Below are positions 26,108 through 35,285 of a stretch of 64,000 nucleotides of DNA, one piece after another. The stretch comes from Paenibacillus lemnae (GTDB lineage: Bacteria > Bacillota > Bacilli > Paenibacillales > Paenibacillaceae), in contig NZ_JABBPN010000003.1 in the NCBI RefSeq assembly GCF_012933385.1, positions 434,001-498,000 of the forward strand, read 5' to 3'. A program made the position numbers and the translations under genes. The notes beneath the pieces are model-generated. The model worked only from the letters and a program-made list of their open reading frames with translations, was not told where the DNA came from and made no database searches. The first letter of the stretch is position 1; every line of letters begins with the position of its first letter.

Positions 26108-27373
26108 ATGTTCAAATTTAATGACGACAAAGGGCAGTTGAAATGCTCCTTCTGTGGTAAATCCCAGGAACAGGTCCGTAAACTTGTGGCCGGCCCTGGT
26201 GTTTATATATGTGATGAGTGCATTGATTTGTGCTCCGAAATTGTGGAAGAGGAACTCGGCCACGAAGAAGAAGTAGATCTCAAGGATATTCCGAAACCAC
26301 GCGATATCCGCGACATTCTCGACCAGTATGTCATCGGTCAGGAAGCAGCCAAGAAATCCTTATCGGTTGCCGTATATAATCACTACAAGCGGATTAATAC
26401 GCAGAACAAGATCGAGGACGTAGAACTGCAGAAAAGTAATATTTTGCTGCTTGGACCTACAGGCTCCGGTAAAACGCTGCTCGCTCAAACGATGGCTAAA
26501 ATTCTGAATGTACCATTCGCGATTGCGGATGCTACCTCGCTGACTGAAGCAGGTTATGTAGGTGAGGATGTAGAGAATATCCTGCTGAAACTGATTCAGG
26601 CTGCTGATTTCGATGTGGAAAAAGCAGAACGCGGCATCATTTATATCGATGAAATCGATAAAGTGGCACGTAAATCCGAGAATCCGTCCATTACCCGTGA
26701 TGTTTCGGGTGAAGGCGTACAGCAGGCCCTTTTGAAAATACTGGAAGGGACGGTTGCTTCTGTACCTCCACAAGGTGGACGTAAGCATCCGCATCAAGAA
26801 TTCATTCAAATTGATACCACCAATATCTTGTTTATTTGCGGTGGTGCATTTGATGGATTAGAGCAGTATATCAAACGCCGGATCGGCAAGAAAGTCATCG
26901 GTTTTAACTCAACGACGACAGAAGGCCAGAAAGAACTCAAAGCCGGAGAATATCTGACGATGGTTCTCCCGGAAGACCTGCTGAAATTCGGTTTGATTCC
27001 GGAATTCGTGGGACGTTTACCGGTTATTTCCACATTGGAGCCTTTGGATGAGCAGACGCTGGTACGGATCTTGTCCGAACCGAAGAACGCTTTGACAAAA
27101 CAGTACCAGAAGCTGCTGGAGCTGGATAATGTCAATCTCAAGTTCGAGCAGGAGGCACTTCAAGCCATTGCGCGTGAGGCGATCAAACGAAACACCGGAG
27201 CCCGGGGACTTCGCTCGATCATTGAAGGCATTATGCTTGAACTGATGTATGAAGTACCTTCACGTGATGATATTACAGACTGTGTCATCACGGAACAAGT
27301 AGTTCAGGACAAAGTCGTACCTGAGCTTCAAAACAACAGCAGTGATGACAAGAAACAAGAAGAGAGTGCCTGA
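26108..27373 (+). CDS. clpX: ATP-dependent Clp protease ATP-binding subunit ClpX
   Basis: AAA+ unfoldase feeding ClpP. 421 residues: N-terminal C4 zinc-binding domain ([11 protein letters not shown] at residue 14, CDECIDLC at 38), Walker A GPTGSGKT near 118, Walker [10 protein letters not shown] near 179, sensor 1 and arginine-finger region, then the C-terminal small domain ([15 protein letters not shown]). The IGF loop used to grip ClpP is seen as KVIGFNS near residue 265. The ribosome binding site is GAGGTGG. An imperfect inverted repeat follows the stop codon. Confidence 0.98.
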   Translation: MFKFNDDKGQLKCSFCGKSQEQVRKLVAGPGVYICDECIDLCSEIVEEELGHEEEVDLKDIPKPRDIRDILDQYVIGQEAAKKSLSVAVYNHYKRINTQNKIEDVELQKSNILLLGPTGSGKTLLAQTMAKILNVPFAIADATSLTEAGYVGEDVENILLKLIQAADFDVEKAERGIIYIDEIDKVARKSENPSITRDVSGEGVQQALLKILEGTVASVPPQGGRKHPHQEFIQIDTTNILFICGGAFDGLEQYIKRRIGKKVIGFNSTTTEGQKELKAGEYLTMVLPEDLLKFGLIPEFVGRLPVISTLEPLDEQTLVRILSEPKNALTKQYQKLLELDNVNLKFEQEALQAIAREAIKRNTGARGLRSIIEGIMLELMYEVPSRDDITDCVITEQVVQDKVVPELQNNSSDDKKQEESA

Positions 27374-27410
27374 ACCGGCAGCCCTCTGAAATAAATTTTG
27401 GCGACCATTT

Positions 27411-27458
27411 CTCCACTCCGTTACCGGTACCTTTAAGGCTTCCGTTAGCGAAGTGGAG
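27411..27458. repeat. Imperfect inverted repeat between clpX and ispG
   Basis: CTCCACTCCGTTACCGG pairs with CCGTTAGCGAAGTGGAG at about 14 of 17 positions; the outer seven pairs are perfect. No T-run follows, so it is not a clear terminator. The CCGTTA element recalls the TAACGGAC palindromes. Confidence 0.6.
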
Positions 27459-27487
27459 CTTTGGCGTTATATGGGAGAGATTGATCC

Positions 27488-28597
27488 ATGTTTTTGAGAC
27501 AGGACACACGGCCCGTAAAAGTGGGGAATCTCACAATTGGCGGCAGCAATGAAGTCATCATCCAAAGCATGTGCACGACCAAAACAGCAGATGTAGAAGC
27601 GACAGTTGCTGAAATACTGCGCTTGGAAGAAGCCGGATGCCAAATTGTGAGAGTCACAGTCAATAATGAAGAAGCAGCTGATGCCATCAAGGAAATCAAG
27701 AAGCGGATTCATATTCCACTGGTTGCAGATATTCACTTCAACTACAAGCTGGCGCTGGCCGCTATTGAGAACGGCATTGATAAGGTCCGTATCAATCCAG
27801 GAAATATCGGCAAACGTTCTAAAGTAGAGGAAGTTGTCAAGGCTTGCAAAGCGAAAGGGATTCCGATTCGGATCGGTGTGAATGCAGGCTCTCTGGAGAA
27901 CCACCTTCTGGAGAAATACGGTTATCCTACCCCGGAGGCTATGGTGGAGAGTGCGCTGTATCATATCGGCATTCTGGAAGAGCTTGATTTTCACGATATT
28001 ATCGTATCGCTTAAAGCTTCCGATGTTCCGATGGCTATCGCTGCATATACTAAAGCTGCGGAAGTTATTCCTTATCCGCTGCACCTTGGTATTACGGAGG
28101 CAGGTACGCTGTTCTCGGGCACGATTAAAAGCGCGGCAGGACTGGGAGCGCTGCTGTCCATGGGAATTGGAAGCACCGTGCGGATTTCCCTGAGTGCTGA
28201 TCCTGTAGAAGAAATCAAAGTGGGCCGGGAGCTCCTGAAAACCTTTGGTTTAATCTCGGATGCACCGACGCTCATATCCTGCCCGACCTGTGGTCGCCTG
28301 GATATTGATCTGTTTGCTATTGCAGGTGAGGTCGAGGAGTACATCTCCAAATTGAAGGTTCCTATCAAAGTATCGGTGCTCGGATGCGCCGTGAATGGAC
28401 CTGGTGAAGCCCGGGAAGCGGATATTGGCATAGCCGGGGCCCGTGGTGAAGGGCTGCTGTTCCGGTATGGGGAAATGATCCGGAAAGTGCCTGAAGAGAT
28501 TATGGTGGACGAACTCAAAAAAGAGATTGACCACATTGTGAAAGTCTATGAGGAAACGGGTGAAATCCCGGGACGGAAGCATAAATTAGGTGTGTAA
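27488..28597 (+). CDS. ispG: 4-Hydroxy-3-methylbut-2-enyl diphosphate synthase
   Basis: Iron-sulphur enzyme of the MEP isoprenoid pathway converting MEcPP to HMBPP. 369 residues. The N-terminal TIM-barrel has [30 protein letters not shown] and [10 protein letters not shown]; the C-terminal cluster-binding region has [11 protein letters not shown] near residue 265 and [16 protein letters not shown] near 300, giving the three Cys ligands. GGGAGAG precedes the ATG. It is inserted between clpX and lonB, away from other isoprenoid genes, and ends with a terminator, so it seems to be an independent unit. Confidence 0.97.
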   Translation: MFLRQDTRPVKVGNLTIGGSNEVIIQSMCTTKTADVEATVAEILRLEEAGCQIVRVTVNNEEAADAIKEIKKRIHIPLVADIHFNYKLALAAIENGIDKVRINPGNIGKRSKVEEVVKACKAKGIPIRIGVNAGSLENHLLEKYGYPTPEAMVESALYHIGILEELDFHDIIVSLKASDVPMAIAAYTKAAEVIPYPLHLGITEAGTLFSGTIKSAAGLGALLSMGIGSTVRISLSADPVEEIKVGRELLKTFGLISDAPTLISCPTCGRLDIDLFAIAGEVEEYISKLKVPIKVSVLGCAVNGPGEAREADIGIAGARGEGLLFRYGEMIRKVPEEIMVDELKKEIDHIVKVYEETGEIPGRKHKLGV

Positions 28598-28612
28598 TGT
28601 ACATGAGTTTTC

Positions 28613-28658
28613 GAAAAGTCGTTGATACGGGGGATCTCCGTTCAGCGGCTTTTTTTTC
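28613..28658 (+). terminator. Terminator after ispG
   Basis: AAAAGTCGTTGA pairs with TCAGCGGCTTTT (two G-U pairs), with an inner CGG/CCG extension, followed by T8. Confidence 0.88.
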
Positions 28659-28750
28659 GCGTTTCCTTTTACCTTCTGAATAAACAGGCAATACTAGCAT
28701 GTATTAAAAGCTGTATATCAGAAATATTGGTGAAACGGGAGGAATTACTC

Positions 28751-30478
28751 ATGAATTTCAATGTGATTATCATGCTGGTTCAATTGTTTTTTGCCGTCAT
28801 TATCGGCGTTTATTTTTGGAATCTCCTCAGAGGACAAAAGACGAGCAAAACGGCGGTAGACCGTGAATCTCGCAAAGAGCTGGATAAGCTGCGCAAACTG
28901 CGTTCGATCACACTGACGAAACCACTGGCGGAGAAGACCCGGCCTCAGAGTATGGGGGATATTGTAGGCCAGAAAGACGGTCTGCGTGCACTGAAAGCAG
29001 CACTGTGCAGCAGTAATCCCCAGCACGTTATTGTATACGGACCACCTGGGGTGGGTAAGACGGCTGCGGCAAGAGTTGTGCTGGAAGAAGCCAAGAAAAA
29101 CCCGGAATCTCCTTTTAAATATGACGCCAAGTTTACCGAGATTGATGCAACAACTGCCCGGTTTGATGAAAGAGGCATTGCGGATCCATTAATAGGTTCG
29201 GTACATGATCCGATATATCAAGGCGCGGGAGCGATGGGTGTGGCGGGTATTCCGCAGCCAAAGCCAGGGGCAGTGACCAAGGCGCATGGCGGAATTTTAT
29301 TTGTGGATGAAATCGGGGAATTGCACCCCATTCAGATGAATAAACTGTTAAAGGTGCTTGAAGACCGCAAGGTGCTTTTGGAAAGTGCCTACTATAATTC
29401 AGAGGATGCCAACACGCCAGCATACATTCACGATATTTTTCAAAATGGACTTCCTGCGGACTTTCGCCTGGTTGGAGCAACGACCCGCTCCCCTGATGAA
29501 ATTGCCCCTGCCCTGCGTTCCCGCTGTATGGAGATCTTTTTCCGGCCTTTACTGCCAGAGGAGATTGGACGTATTTCGGAGGATGCGATACACAAAATTG
29601 GGCTCCAGCCTTCACCGGAAGCGGTTGAAGTTGTGAAACGTTACTGCACAAACGGCCGTGAGGCTGTGAACATGATTCAACTGGCCGGCGGTCTGGCGCT
29701 CACCGAGAAGAGGGAGACGCTCAGTGCTGTTGATGTCGAATGGGTAGCGAGCAGCAGCCAGCTGCAGCCTAGACCAGATCGGAAAATTCCGGAGCATCCT
29801 CAAGTAGGATTTGTCAATGGTCTGGCAGTTTATGGACCCAATATGGGCGCTTTGCTGGAAATTGAAGTGTCCGCTGTGCGTGCGGAAAAAGGCCGTGGTA
29901 CCTATAACATTACCGGTGTGGTTGATGAGGAAGAGCTGGGAGGGGGGGCACGAAAACTGCGCCGCAAAAGTATGGCCAAAGGGTCTGTGGAGAATGTATT
30001 GACGGTGCTGGGCTTCATGGGCTTTCAGCCGAAGGATTATGATCTGCATATCAATTTTCCCGGCGGTACACCGATTGACGGACCTTCTGCGGGCATTGCA
30101 ATGGCTACGGCGATTGTATCGGCGATCAAAGGTGTCCCTGTGGATAATAAACTGGCTATGACCGGAGAAATCAGTATCCATGGAAAAGTTAAACCCATCG
30201 GAGGCGTGATTGCCAAGGTAGAAGCGGCTTTTCAGGCAGGAGCTACCACGGTGATTATACCCAAAGATAACTGGCAGACCTTGTTCCAGGATCTGAATGG
30301 CCTGCGCGTGATTCCGGTAGAGTCGGTGGATGAAGTGTTTGCTCAAGTCTTTAAGGGGGATGTCACTGCAGACGTTCATCTCATGCCGCAGGCCGAGTCT
30401 TTTCCGTCTGCCTCAGCAGCGCTGCTGCAGGCTACGCCGCCGCGTCCGGGACAAATTACCGATGCAGGAACGTGTTAG
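28751..30478 (+). CDS. lonB: LonB, membrane-associated sporulation Lon protease
   Basis: 575 residues. An N-terminal membrane segment (residues 4-24, VIIMLVQLFFAVIIGVYFW) is followed by an AAA+ module (Walker [14 protein letters not shown] near 98; Walker B GGILFVDEIGEL near 192; arginine-finger region APALRSRCMEIFF) and a C-terminal Lon-type serine-lysine protease domain with the catalytic Ser in GGTPIDGPSAGIAMAT. It lacks the long Lon N-terminal domain, as in B. subtilis LonB, which is made in the forespore under sigma-F. ATG 28751 has GGGAGG upstream; the frame is open earlier but without support. It lies directly before lon, as in Bacillus. Confidence 0.95.
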   Translation: MNFNVIIMLVQLFFAVIIGVYFWNLLRGQKTSKTAVDRESRKELDKLRKLRSITLTKPLAEKTRPQSMGDIVGQKDGLRALKAALCSSNPQHVIVYGPPGVGKTAAARVVLEEAKKNPESPFKYDAKFTEIDATTARFDERGIADPLIGSVHDPIYQGAGAMGVAGIPQPKPGAVTKAHGGILFVDEIGELHPIQMNKLLKVLEDRKVLLESAYYNSEDANTPAYIHDIFQNGLPADFRLVGATTRSPDEIAPALRSRCMEIFFRPLLPEEIGRISEDAIHKIGLQPSPEAVEVVKRYCTNGREAVNMIQLAGGLALTEKRETLSAVDVEWVASSSQLQPRPDRKIPEHPQVGFVNGLAVYGPNMGALLEIEVSAVRAEKGRGTYNITGVVDEEELGGGARKLRRKSMAKGSVENVLTVLGFMGFQPKDYDLHINFPGGTPIDGPSAGIAMATAIVSAIKGVPVDNKLAMTGEISIHGKVKPIGGVIAKVEAAFQAGATTVIIPKDNWQTLFQDLNGLRVIPVESVDEVFAQVFKGDVTADVHLMPQAESFPSASAALLQATPPRPGQITDAGTC

Positions 30479-30562
30479 ACGCCGCTGTATTGGTTTTTTA
30501 TACGAACATTTGATAAAATAGGATTCGTGTCAACATTGAGAGCCATTGGAGGTGTGAAAGCG

Positions 30563-32899
30563 ATGGGACCCCATAAATCGAAAGGTCGTCGTTTTCCTTT
30601 GCTGCCTTTACGAGGACTTCTTGTCTATCCAAGCATGGTGCTCCATCTGGATGTCGGTAGGGAAAAATCGGTGAAGGCTTTAGAAAAGGCGATGGTCGAA
30701 GATAATCTGATTCTCCTTTGTTCTCAATCGGAAGTGAACATTGAAGAGCCTACACAAGATGATATTTTTAGAATCGGAACGGTCGCCAATGTGAGGCAAA
30801 TGCTAAAGCTTCCGAACGGTACCATACGCGTTCTTGTAGAAGGTATGGAACGTGCGGAGATTATTGAATATACGGACAATGAGGATTTTTATGAAGTCAT
30901 TGCCCGCGAGCTGCCAGAAGAAGAGAGTGATAATTCCGAGATCGCTGCACTGATGCGAACGGTTCTTGGGCAGTTTGAAAACTATATAAACCTCTCCAAG
31001 AAAGTAACACCGGAAACGCTCGCAGCGGTTTCAGATATCGATGAGCCCGGCCGCCTCGCGGATGTGATCACGAGCCATCTTTCCCTGAAAATCAAAGATA
31101 AGCAGGAAATCCTCGAAACCATCGATGTTCATAAACGTTTAGAGAAACTGCTGGATATCCTGAACAATGAACGCGAAGTGCTGGAGCTCGAACGGAAAAT
31201 TAACCAGCGTGTGAAGAAGCAGATGGAGAAGACCCAGAAGGAGTACTACCTTCGGGAGCAGATGAAGGCGATTCAGAAAGAGCTGGGTGATAAAGAAGGC
31301 CGTGCCGGCGAAGTGGAAGAGCTGCGCACGCAGCTTCAGGATCTTGAATTACCGGAGCCTGTACGTGAAAAGGTGGAAAAAGAGATCGACCGCCTGGAGA
31401 AAATGCCGGCCAGTTCGGCAGAAGGCGGAGTCATCCGTAACTATGTGGATTGGCTGCTCACACTTCCGTGGACGGTGGAAACGGAAGATGACCTGGATAT
31501 CAAGAAGGCCGAACAGATTCTGGATGAGGATCATTACGGTCTGGATAAACCGAAAGAGCGCGTGCTGGAGTATCTGGCCGTTCAGAAGCTTGTCAAAAAA
31601 CTGAAAGGCCCCATCCTTTGTCTTGTCGGGCCTCCAGGCGTTGGTAAAACCTCGCTCGCCCGCTCGATCGCACGTTCACTGGAACGTAAGTTTGTCCGGA
31701 TTTCCCTCGGCGGCGTACGGGATGAAGCTGAGATTCGCGGTCACCGCCGTACGTACGTAGGCGCGATGCCGGGCCGAATTGTACAGGGGATGAAAACGGC
31801 AGGCTCACGCAACCCGGTCTTTCTCCTGGATGAAATCGACAAGATGGCCAGTGATTTCAGAGGTGATCCGGCTTCTGCACTGCTGGAGGTACTGGATCCT
31901 GAACAAAACAATACGTTTAGTGATCATTTCATTGAGGTTCCGTTCGATCTCTCTCAAGTGATGTTTGTAACGACAGCGAATGCGCTGCACAATATTCCGC
32001 GTCCTCTGCTGGACCGGATGGAAGTGCTGTATATTCCGGGTTATACGGAGCTGGAGAAGCTTCAGATCGCCGCACGCTATCTGCTGCCCAAGCAGAAGCG
32101 GGATCATGGTCTTGAACCGGAACAGCTCGAGCTGGAGGAGCCTGCCCTGCTTAGAGTGATTCGTGAGTATACCCGCGAATCCGGTGTGCGGAATCTGGAG
32201 CAGCAGATCGCTGCACTGTGCCGGAAATCGGCCAAACAAATCGTAACCGATGAATTGAATGTGATTACAATCGCAGAAGAAGATGTGAAAGACTATCTGG
32301 GTGTTCCAAAATTCCGATATGGAATGGCCGAGCTTGAAGATCAGATCGGCAGCGTGACAGGACTTGCGTGGACGGAAGTCGGCGGAGATACGCTGACGGT
32401 TGAAGTCACCGTAGTACCCGGATCCGGGAAGCTGACATTGACCGGCAAACTGGGGGATGTTATGAAAGAGTCCGCTCAGGCGGCATTCAGCTACACCCGG
32501 TCCAAGGCGGAAGTGCTGGGTATCCAGAACGATTTTCATGAGAAGCTGGATGTTCATATTCACGTTCCCGAAGGTGCCATTCCGAAAGACGGCCCTTCTG
32601 CAGGCATAACCATTGCAACTGCACTGATCTCAGCCCTGACGAAACGTCATGTTGCACGGGAAGTTGCCATGACAGGTGAGATTACGCTGCGTGGACGCGT
32701 ACTGCCGATCGGCGGTTTGAAGGAGAAATCCCTCGCTGCCCATCGTGCCGGCTACAAAAAAATTCTGCTCCCGAAAGACAATGAGCGGGATTTACGCGAT
32801 ATTCCGGACAGTGTAAAGAATGATGTTGAATTTATACCGGTCTCCCATATGGACCAGGTACTCCAGCATGCTTTAGTTGAACAGGCTGGAGTACATTAG
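30563..32899 (+). CDS. lon: ATP-dependent protease Lon (LonA)
   Basis: Soluble Lon protease of 778 residues. N-terminal substrate-binding LON domain ([22 protein letters not shown]), coiled middle ([25 protein letters not shown]), AAA+ module (Walker [16 protein letters not shown] near 354; Walker [11 protein letters not shown] near 417) and C-terminal protease domain with the catalytic Ser in [10 protein letters not shown] and Lys in [17 protein letters not shown] 30563 fits, with GGAGGTG nine bases upstream; the GTG at 30527 would add twelve residues without support. Followed after 18 bases by engB. Confidence 0.97.
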   Translation: MGPHKSKGRRFPLLPLRGLLVYPSMVLHLDVGREKSVKALEKAMVEDNLILLCSQSEVNIEEPTQDDIFRIGTVANVRQMLKLPNGTIRVLVEGMERAEIIEYTDNEDFYEVIARELPEEESDNSEIAALMRTVLGQFENYINLSKKVTPETLAAVSDIDEPGRLADVITSHLSLKIKDKQEILETIDVHKRLEKLLDILNNEREVLELERKINQRVKKQMEKTQKEYYLREQMKAIQKELGDKEGRAGEVEELRTQLQDLELPEPVREKVEKEIDRLEKMPASSAEGGVIRNYVDWLLTLPWTVETEDDLDIKKAEQILDEDHYGLDKPKERVLEYLAVQKLVKKLKGPILCLVGPPGVGKTSLARSIARSLERKFVRISLGGVRDEAEIRGHRRTYVGAMPGRIVQGMKTAGSRNPVFLLDEIDKMASDFRGDPASALLEVLDPEQNNTFSDHFIEVPFDLSQVMFVTTANALHNIPRPLLDRMEVLYIPGYTELEKLQIAARYLLPKQKRDHGLEPEQLELEEPALLRVIREYTRESGVRNLEQQIAALCRKSAKQIVTDELNVITIAEEDVKDYLGVPKFRYGMAELEDQIGSVTGLAWTEVGGDTLTVEVTVVPGSGKLTLTGKLGDVMKESAQAAFSYTRSKAEVLGIQNDFHEKLDVHIHVPEGAIPKDGPSAGITIATALISALTKRHVAREVAMTGEITLRGRVLPIGGLKEKSLAAHRAGYKKILLPKDNERDLRDIPDSVKNDVEFIPVSHMDQVLQHALVEQAGVH

Positions 32900-32917
32900 A
32901 GAGGAATTGCTGCCATC

Positions 32918-33508
32918 ATGAAAGTGAATCAAGCCGAATTTGTAATCAGCGCCGTACGTCCTGAACAATATCCTGATGACGCCTTGCCGGAGATTGCTCT
33001 GGCAGGGCGTTCCAATGTTGGGAAATCCTCGCTGATCAACCGATTAATTGCACGGAAAAACCTAGCCCGGACAAGCTCGACGCCCGGGAAAACCCAGCAT
33101 TTGAATTATTATCGTATTAATGACGAAATCTATTTTGTCGATGTTCCTGGTTACGGTTATGCCAAGGTGTCCAAGACCCAGCGGGCTGAGTGGGGAGCGA
33201 TGATTGAGAGGTACATGCTGGAACGCGTGGGACTCAAGCTCGTGCTGCTCGTGGTAGATTTGCGGCACCCGCCATCAAAAGATGATATCAGCATGTATGA
33301 GTGGCTGCAGCATTATAACCGGCCAATCTGTGTCGTTGCGACCAAGGCGGATAAAATTCCGCGAAGCCGATGGCAGAAGCATATAAAGGTTGTTAAGGAA
33401 ACGCTGAATTTTCGTCAAGAGCATCAGCTTGTGATGTTTTCATCCGAGACCGGGATGGGTAAAGATGAGTTGTGGAGCATTATTCAGTCATATACTCATG
33501 AAACCTGA
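32918..33508 (+). CDS. engB: Ribosome biogenesis GTPase EngB/YsxC
   Basis: A 196-residue TrmE-Era-EngA-like GTPase needed for late 50S assembly. G1 GRSNVGKSS near residue 31, G2 STPGKT, G3 DVPGYGYA near 76, G4 VATKADKI near 145 and G5 FSSETG. It follows lon directly, the same order as in B. subtilis (lonA-ysxC), and is probably in its transcript. GAGAGGA precedes the start. Confidence 0.97.
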   Translation: MKVNQAEFVISAVRPEQYPDDALPEIALAGRSNVGKSSLINRLIARKNLARTSSTPGKTQHLNYYRINDEIYFVDVPGYGYAKVSKTQRAEWGAMIERYMLERVGLKLVLLVVDLRHPPSKDDISMYEWLQHYNRPICVVATKADKIPRSRWQKHIKVVKETLNFRQEHQLVMFSSETGMGKDELWSIIQSYTHET

Positions 33509-33707
33509 ATCTTTTTATCACATACCGCAGGGAAACGGTGAATTTGTGATGGGATGATGAGAATCTCATTGAAATTCTTGTGAAGATGGAAGCTAAAAGC
33601 GGTTTTTTATGAAATATGCTGTTTAATCTCAATTGGATGACAAGAAAACCTTTGGCGTCTGCTGTATAATGGACGTAAGGATTGTTAAAAGAATTGAGGA
33701 GATTTTT

Positions 33708-34295
33708 ATGGCTCATAAGATAGCCACAGAATACGTTAACGCCACCATGCAAATGACGGATGTTCAAATGGATCAATTTCTCCACGGCACCACAGCAGCC
33801 CAGTTTAATATACGGGTGAAAGTGGTTGATGGCGGAGGGCATGAATTTATGCTCGAAGATGAAAGCGGTGAAGAAGTTCATTTGCCCTTTGAACGCAAAA
33901 ATGGCCTGTACATCTGTGCGTTGTCGTGCCGACTGGTGACCCCTGGGCTTACGAATGCGGTGCGCAAACTGTTTGCTGCATTTAAAGGCAGCGGCAGGGT
34001 GAATCGGATTTATCGAGGGTTTACCATGAGCTATGACTATTTTGACGGCACAGTACAGCGTATTGCCCAGCTGACTGACGGGGACTGCAGCCTGGTGTAT
34101 CAGCATAAGGATACAGTAGGGGAACTGCAGCGTTTGTTTGACAATCACGCAACAGAAAGGGAAATCGAATGTATTCAGGGACGCATTAATGATCTTTTGG
34201 ATCAGCGCCTGCTGACGTCATCGCTTTCCGAAATTCAATGCATCGACGAACAGCTGCGGAATTATAACCAGCGTTTATTCATATTAGAAGCTTAA
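33708..34295 (+). CDS. Conserved protein of unknown function, 195 residues
   Basis: I do not know a function for this. It is soluble. The first 110 residues look beta-rich with an acidic centre (VVDGGGHEFMLEDESGEEVHLPFERKNGLYICALSCRL), followed by a basic amphipathic part (LTNAVRKLFAAFKGSGRVNRIY) and a charged helical C-terminus. Related Paenibacillus proteins are sometimes labelled non-ribosomal peptide synthetase module, but no adenylation, condensation or carrier motif is present, so I do not adopt it. Start ATG 33708 has GAGGAG at proper spacing; an earlier in-frame ATG (33633) has none. TATAAT at 33665-33670 is a possible -10. A terminator follows. Confidence 0.72.
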   Translation: MAHKIATEYVNATMQMTDVQMDQFLHGTTAAQFNIRVKVVDGGGHEFMLEDESGEEVHLPFERKNGLYICALSCRLVTPGLTNAVRKLFAAFKGSGRVNRIYRGFTMSYDYFDGTVQRIAQLTDGDCSLVYQHKDTVGELQRLFDNHATEREIECIQGRINDLLDQRLLTSSLSEIQCIDEQLRNYNQRLFILEA

Positions 34296-34307
34296 GCACC
34301 ATTTCAG

Positions 34308-34334
34308 GTCTTCCGGATTCCGGAAGGCTTTTTT
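34308..34334 (+). terminator. Terminator after the conserved unknown gene
   Basis: GTCTTCCGG and CCGGAAGGC pair across a 3-base loop, then T6. Confidence 0.9.
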
Positions 34335-34431
34335 GTTTGGATAATTTTTTTGTGAATCGGTGTATCAGCATGCCTGGCTGCCTCATATGCTGATCTGTAA
34401 AATATTTATCGCTATAATTTTCAAAAATGTA

Positions 34432-34460
34432 TTGCAATTCGCCGTCATAGATGTTATTTT
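34432..34460 (+). promoter_or_regulatory. Candidate promoter of speH
   Basis: TTGCAA (34432-34437), 17 bases, TATTTT (34455-34460). The transcript would have a leader of about 140 bases containing no strong hairpin that I can see apart from weak pairing. Confidence 0.5.
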
Positions 34461-34607
34461 TAATCTCGTTGAAAAGAATATAGGAACCAGGATTCACTCA
34501 GGACATGTAATGTTGCGAGAGATTATTCCCTCGGGAAGTGAATGACGTAGGTCCTAGCGGATGAAATTTTTCAAACATTTTATTCCTAGGAAGGGGGAAA
34601 CCGGAAG

Positions 34608-35006
34608 ATGGAATACTCAACTTTCGGAAGACACGTTGCTGTTGATACTTGGGGAGTCGACTTCGAACTACTGAACAATGCTGAATACTTGCAGACTCAG
34701 ATGGTGGAAGCTGCTGAAGCCTGCGGAGCAACGGTAATGTCCGTCCAGTCCAAGCAATTTGAACCACAAGGTGCAACGGTGCTTGTGCTGTTGTCGGAAA
34801 GCCATCTCTCTATTCACACTTACCCTGAGAGAGGTTTTGCTGCAATTGACTGTTATACCTGCGGAGAGACTGTAGATCCGCAATTGGCAATTGATTACCT
34901 GGTATCCGCTTTGAAGCCTGAAAAGTGTTATGCGAAGAAGCTTGTCCGCGGTTTGGGCGAATTGACTGTTGAAACACCCGAGATGAAGCAGGTTGAATTG
35001 GTGTAA
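34608..35006 (+). CDS. speH: S-adenosylmethionine decarboxylase proenzyme
   Basis: Makes decarboxylated SAM, the aminopropyl donor for spermidine. 132 residues, the small prokaryotic class-1B type. The self-cleavage site is in LLSESHLSIHTYPE: Ser65 becomes the pyruvoyl group after cleavage between Glu64 and Ser65, with catalytic His70 and Cys85 region (AIDCYTCGE) as in B. subtilis SpeH. GGAAGGGGGAAA precedes the ATG. It is monocistronic, with a terminator after it; spermidine synthase is not nearby. Confidence 0.96.
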   Translation: MEYSTFGRHVAVDTWGVDFELLNNAEYLQTQMVEAAEACGATVMSVQSKQFEPQGATVLVLLSESHLSIHTYPERGFAAIDCYTCGETVDPQLAIDYLVSALKPEKCYAKKLVRGLGELTVETPEMKQVELV

Positions 35007-35031
35007 ATCACCGTACCGCATGTGTATACTG

Positions 35032-35062
35032 ATAACCATGGAATCCTCCATGGTTATTTATT
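35032..35062 (+). terminator. Terminator after speH
   Basis: ATAACCATGG (35032-35041) pairs with 35048-35057, followed by TTATTTTA. Confidence 0.85.
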
Positions 35063-35202
35063 TTATAAGGGACTGTATGCTCCTACTGATCTTTGTATAG
35101 ATCTATTTGATAAATAACACAATATAAAGGATCAGTGTGTGTGAAGATTCCTCATGAAGAATATGGGGAGTTCATGAACATTTCATAAAAGGGACAGGTC
35201 CG

Positions 35203-35231
35203 TTCGACAACCTATGATATAATTATTTCAT
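35203..35231 (+). promoter_or_regulatory. hemA promoter with 0A-box-like and PerR-box-like sequence
   Basis: Extended -10 TGATATAAT (35215-35223) without a good -35. Just upstream is TTCGACA (35203-35209), the reverse complement of the Spo0A box TGTCGAA. Overlapping the -10, positions 35217-35231 match 10 of 14 defined positions of the PerR box; B. subtilis hemA is known to be PerR-controlled. Both sites are inferred from sequence only. Confidence 0.5.
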
Positions 35232-35285
35232 AGTTACCGGATATCATCAGACATTTTTAATAACCTTTAGGCAGGTGAACATGAA

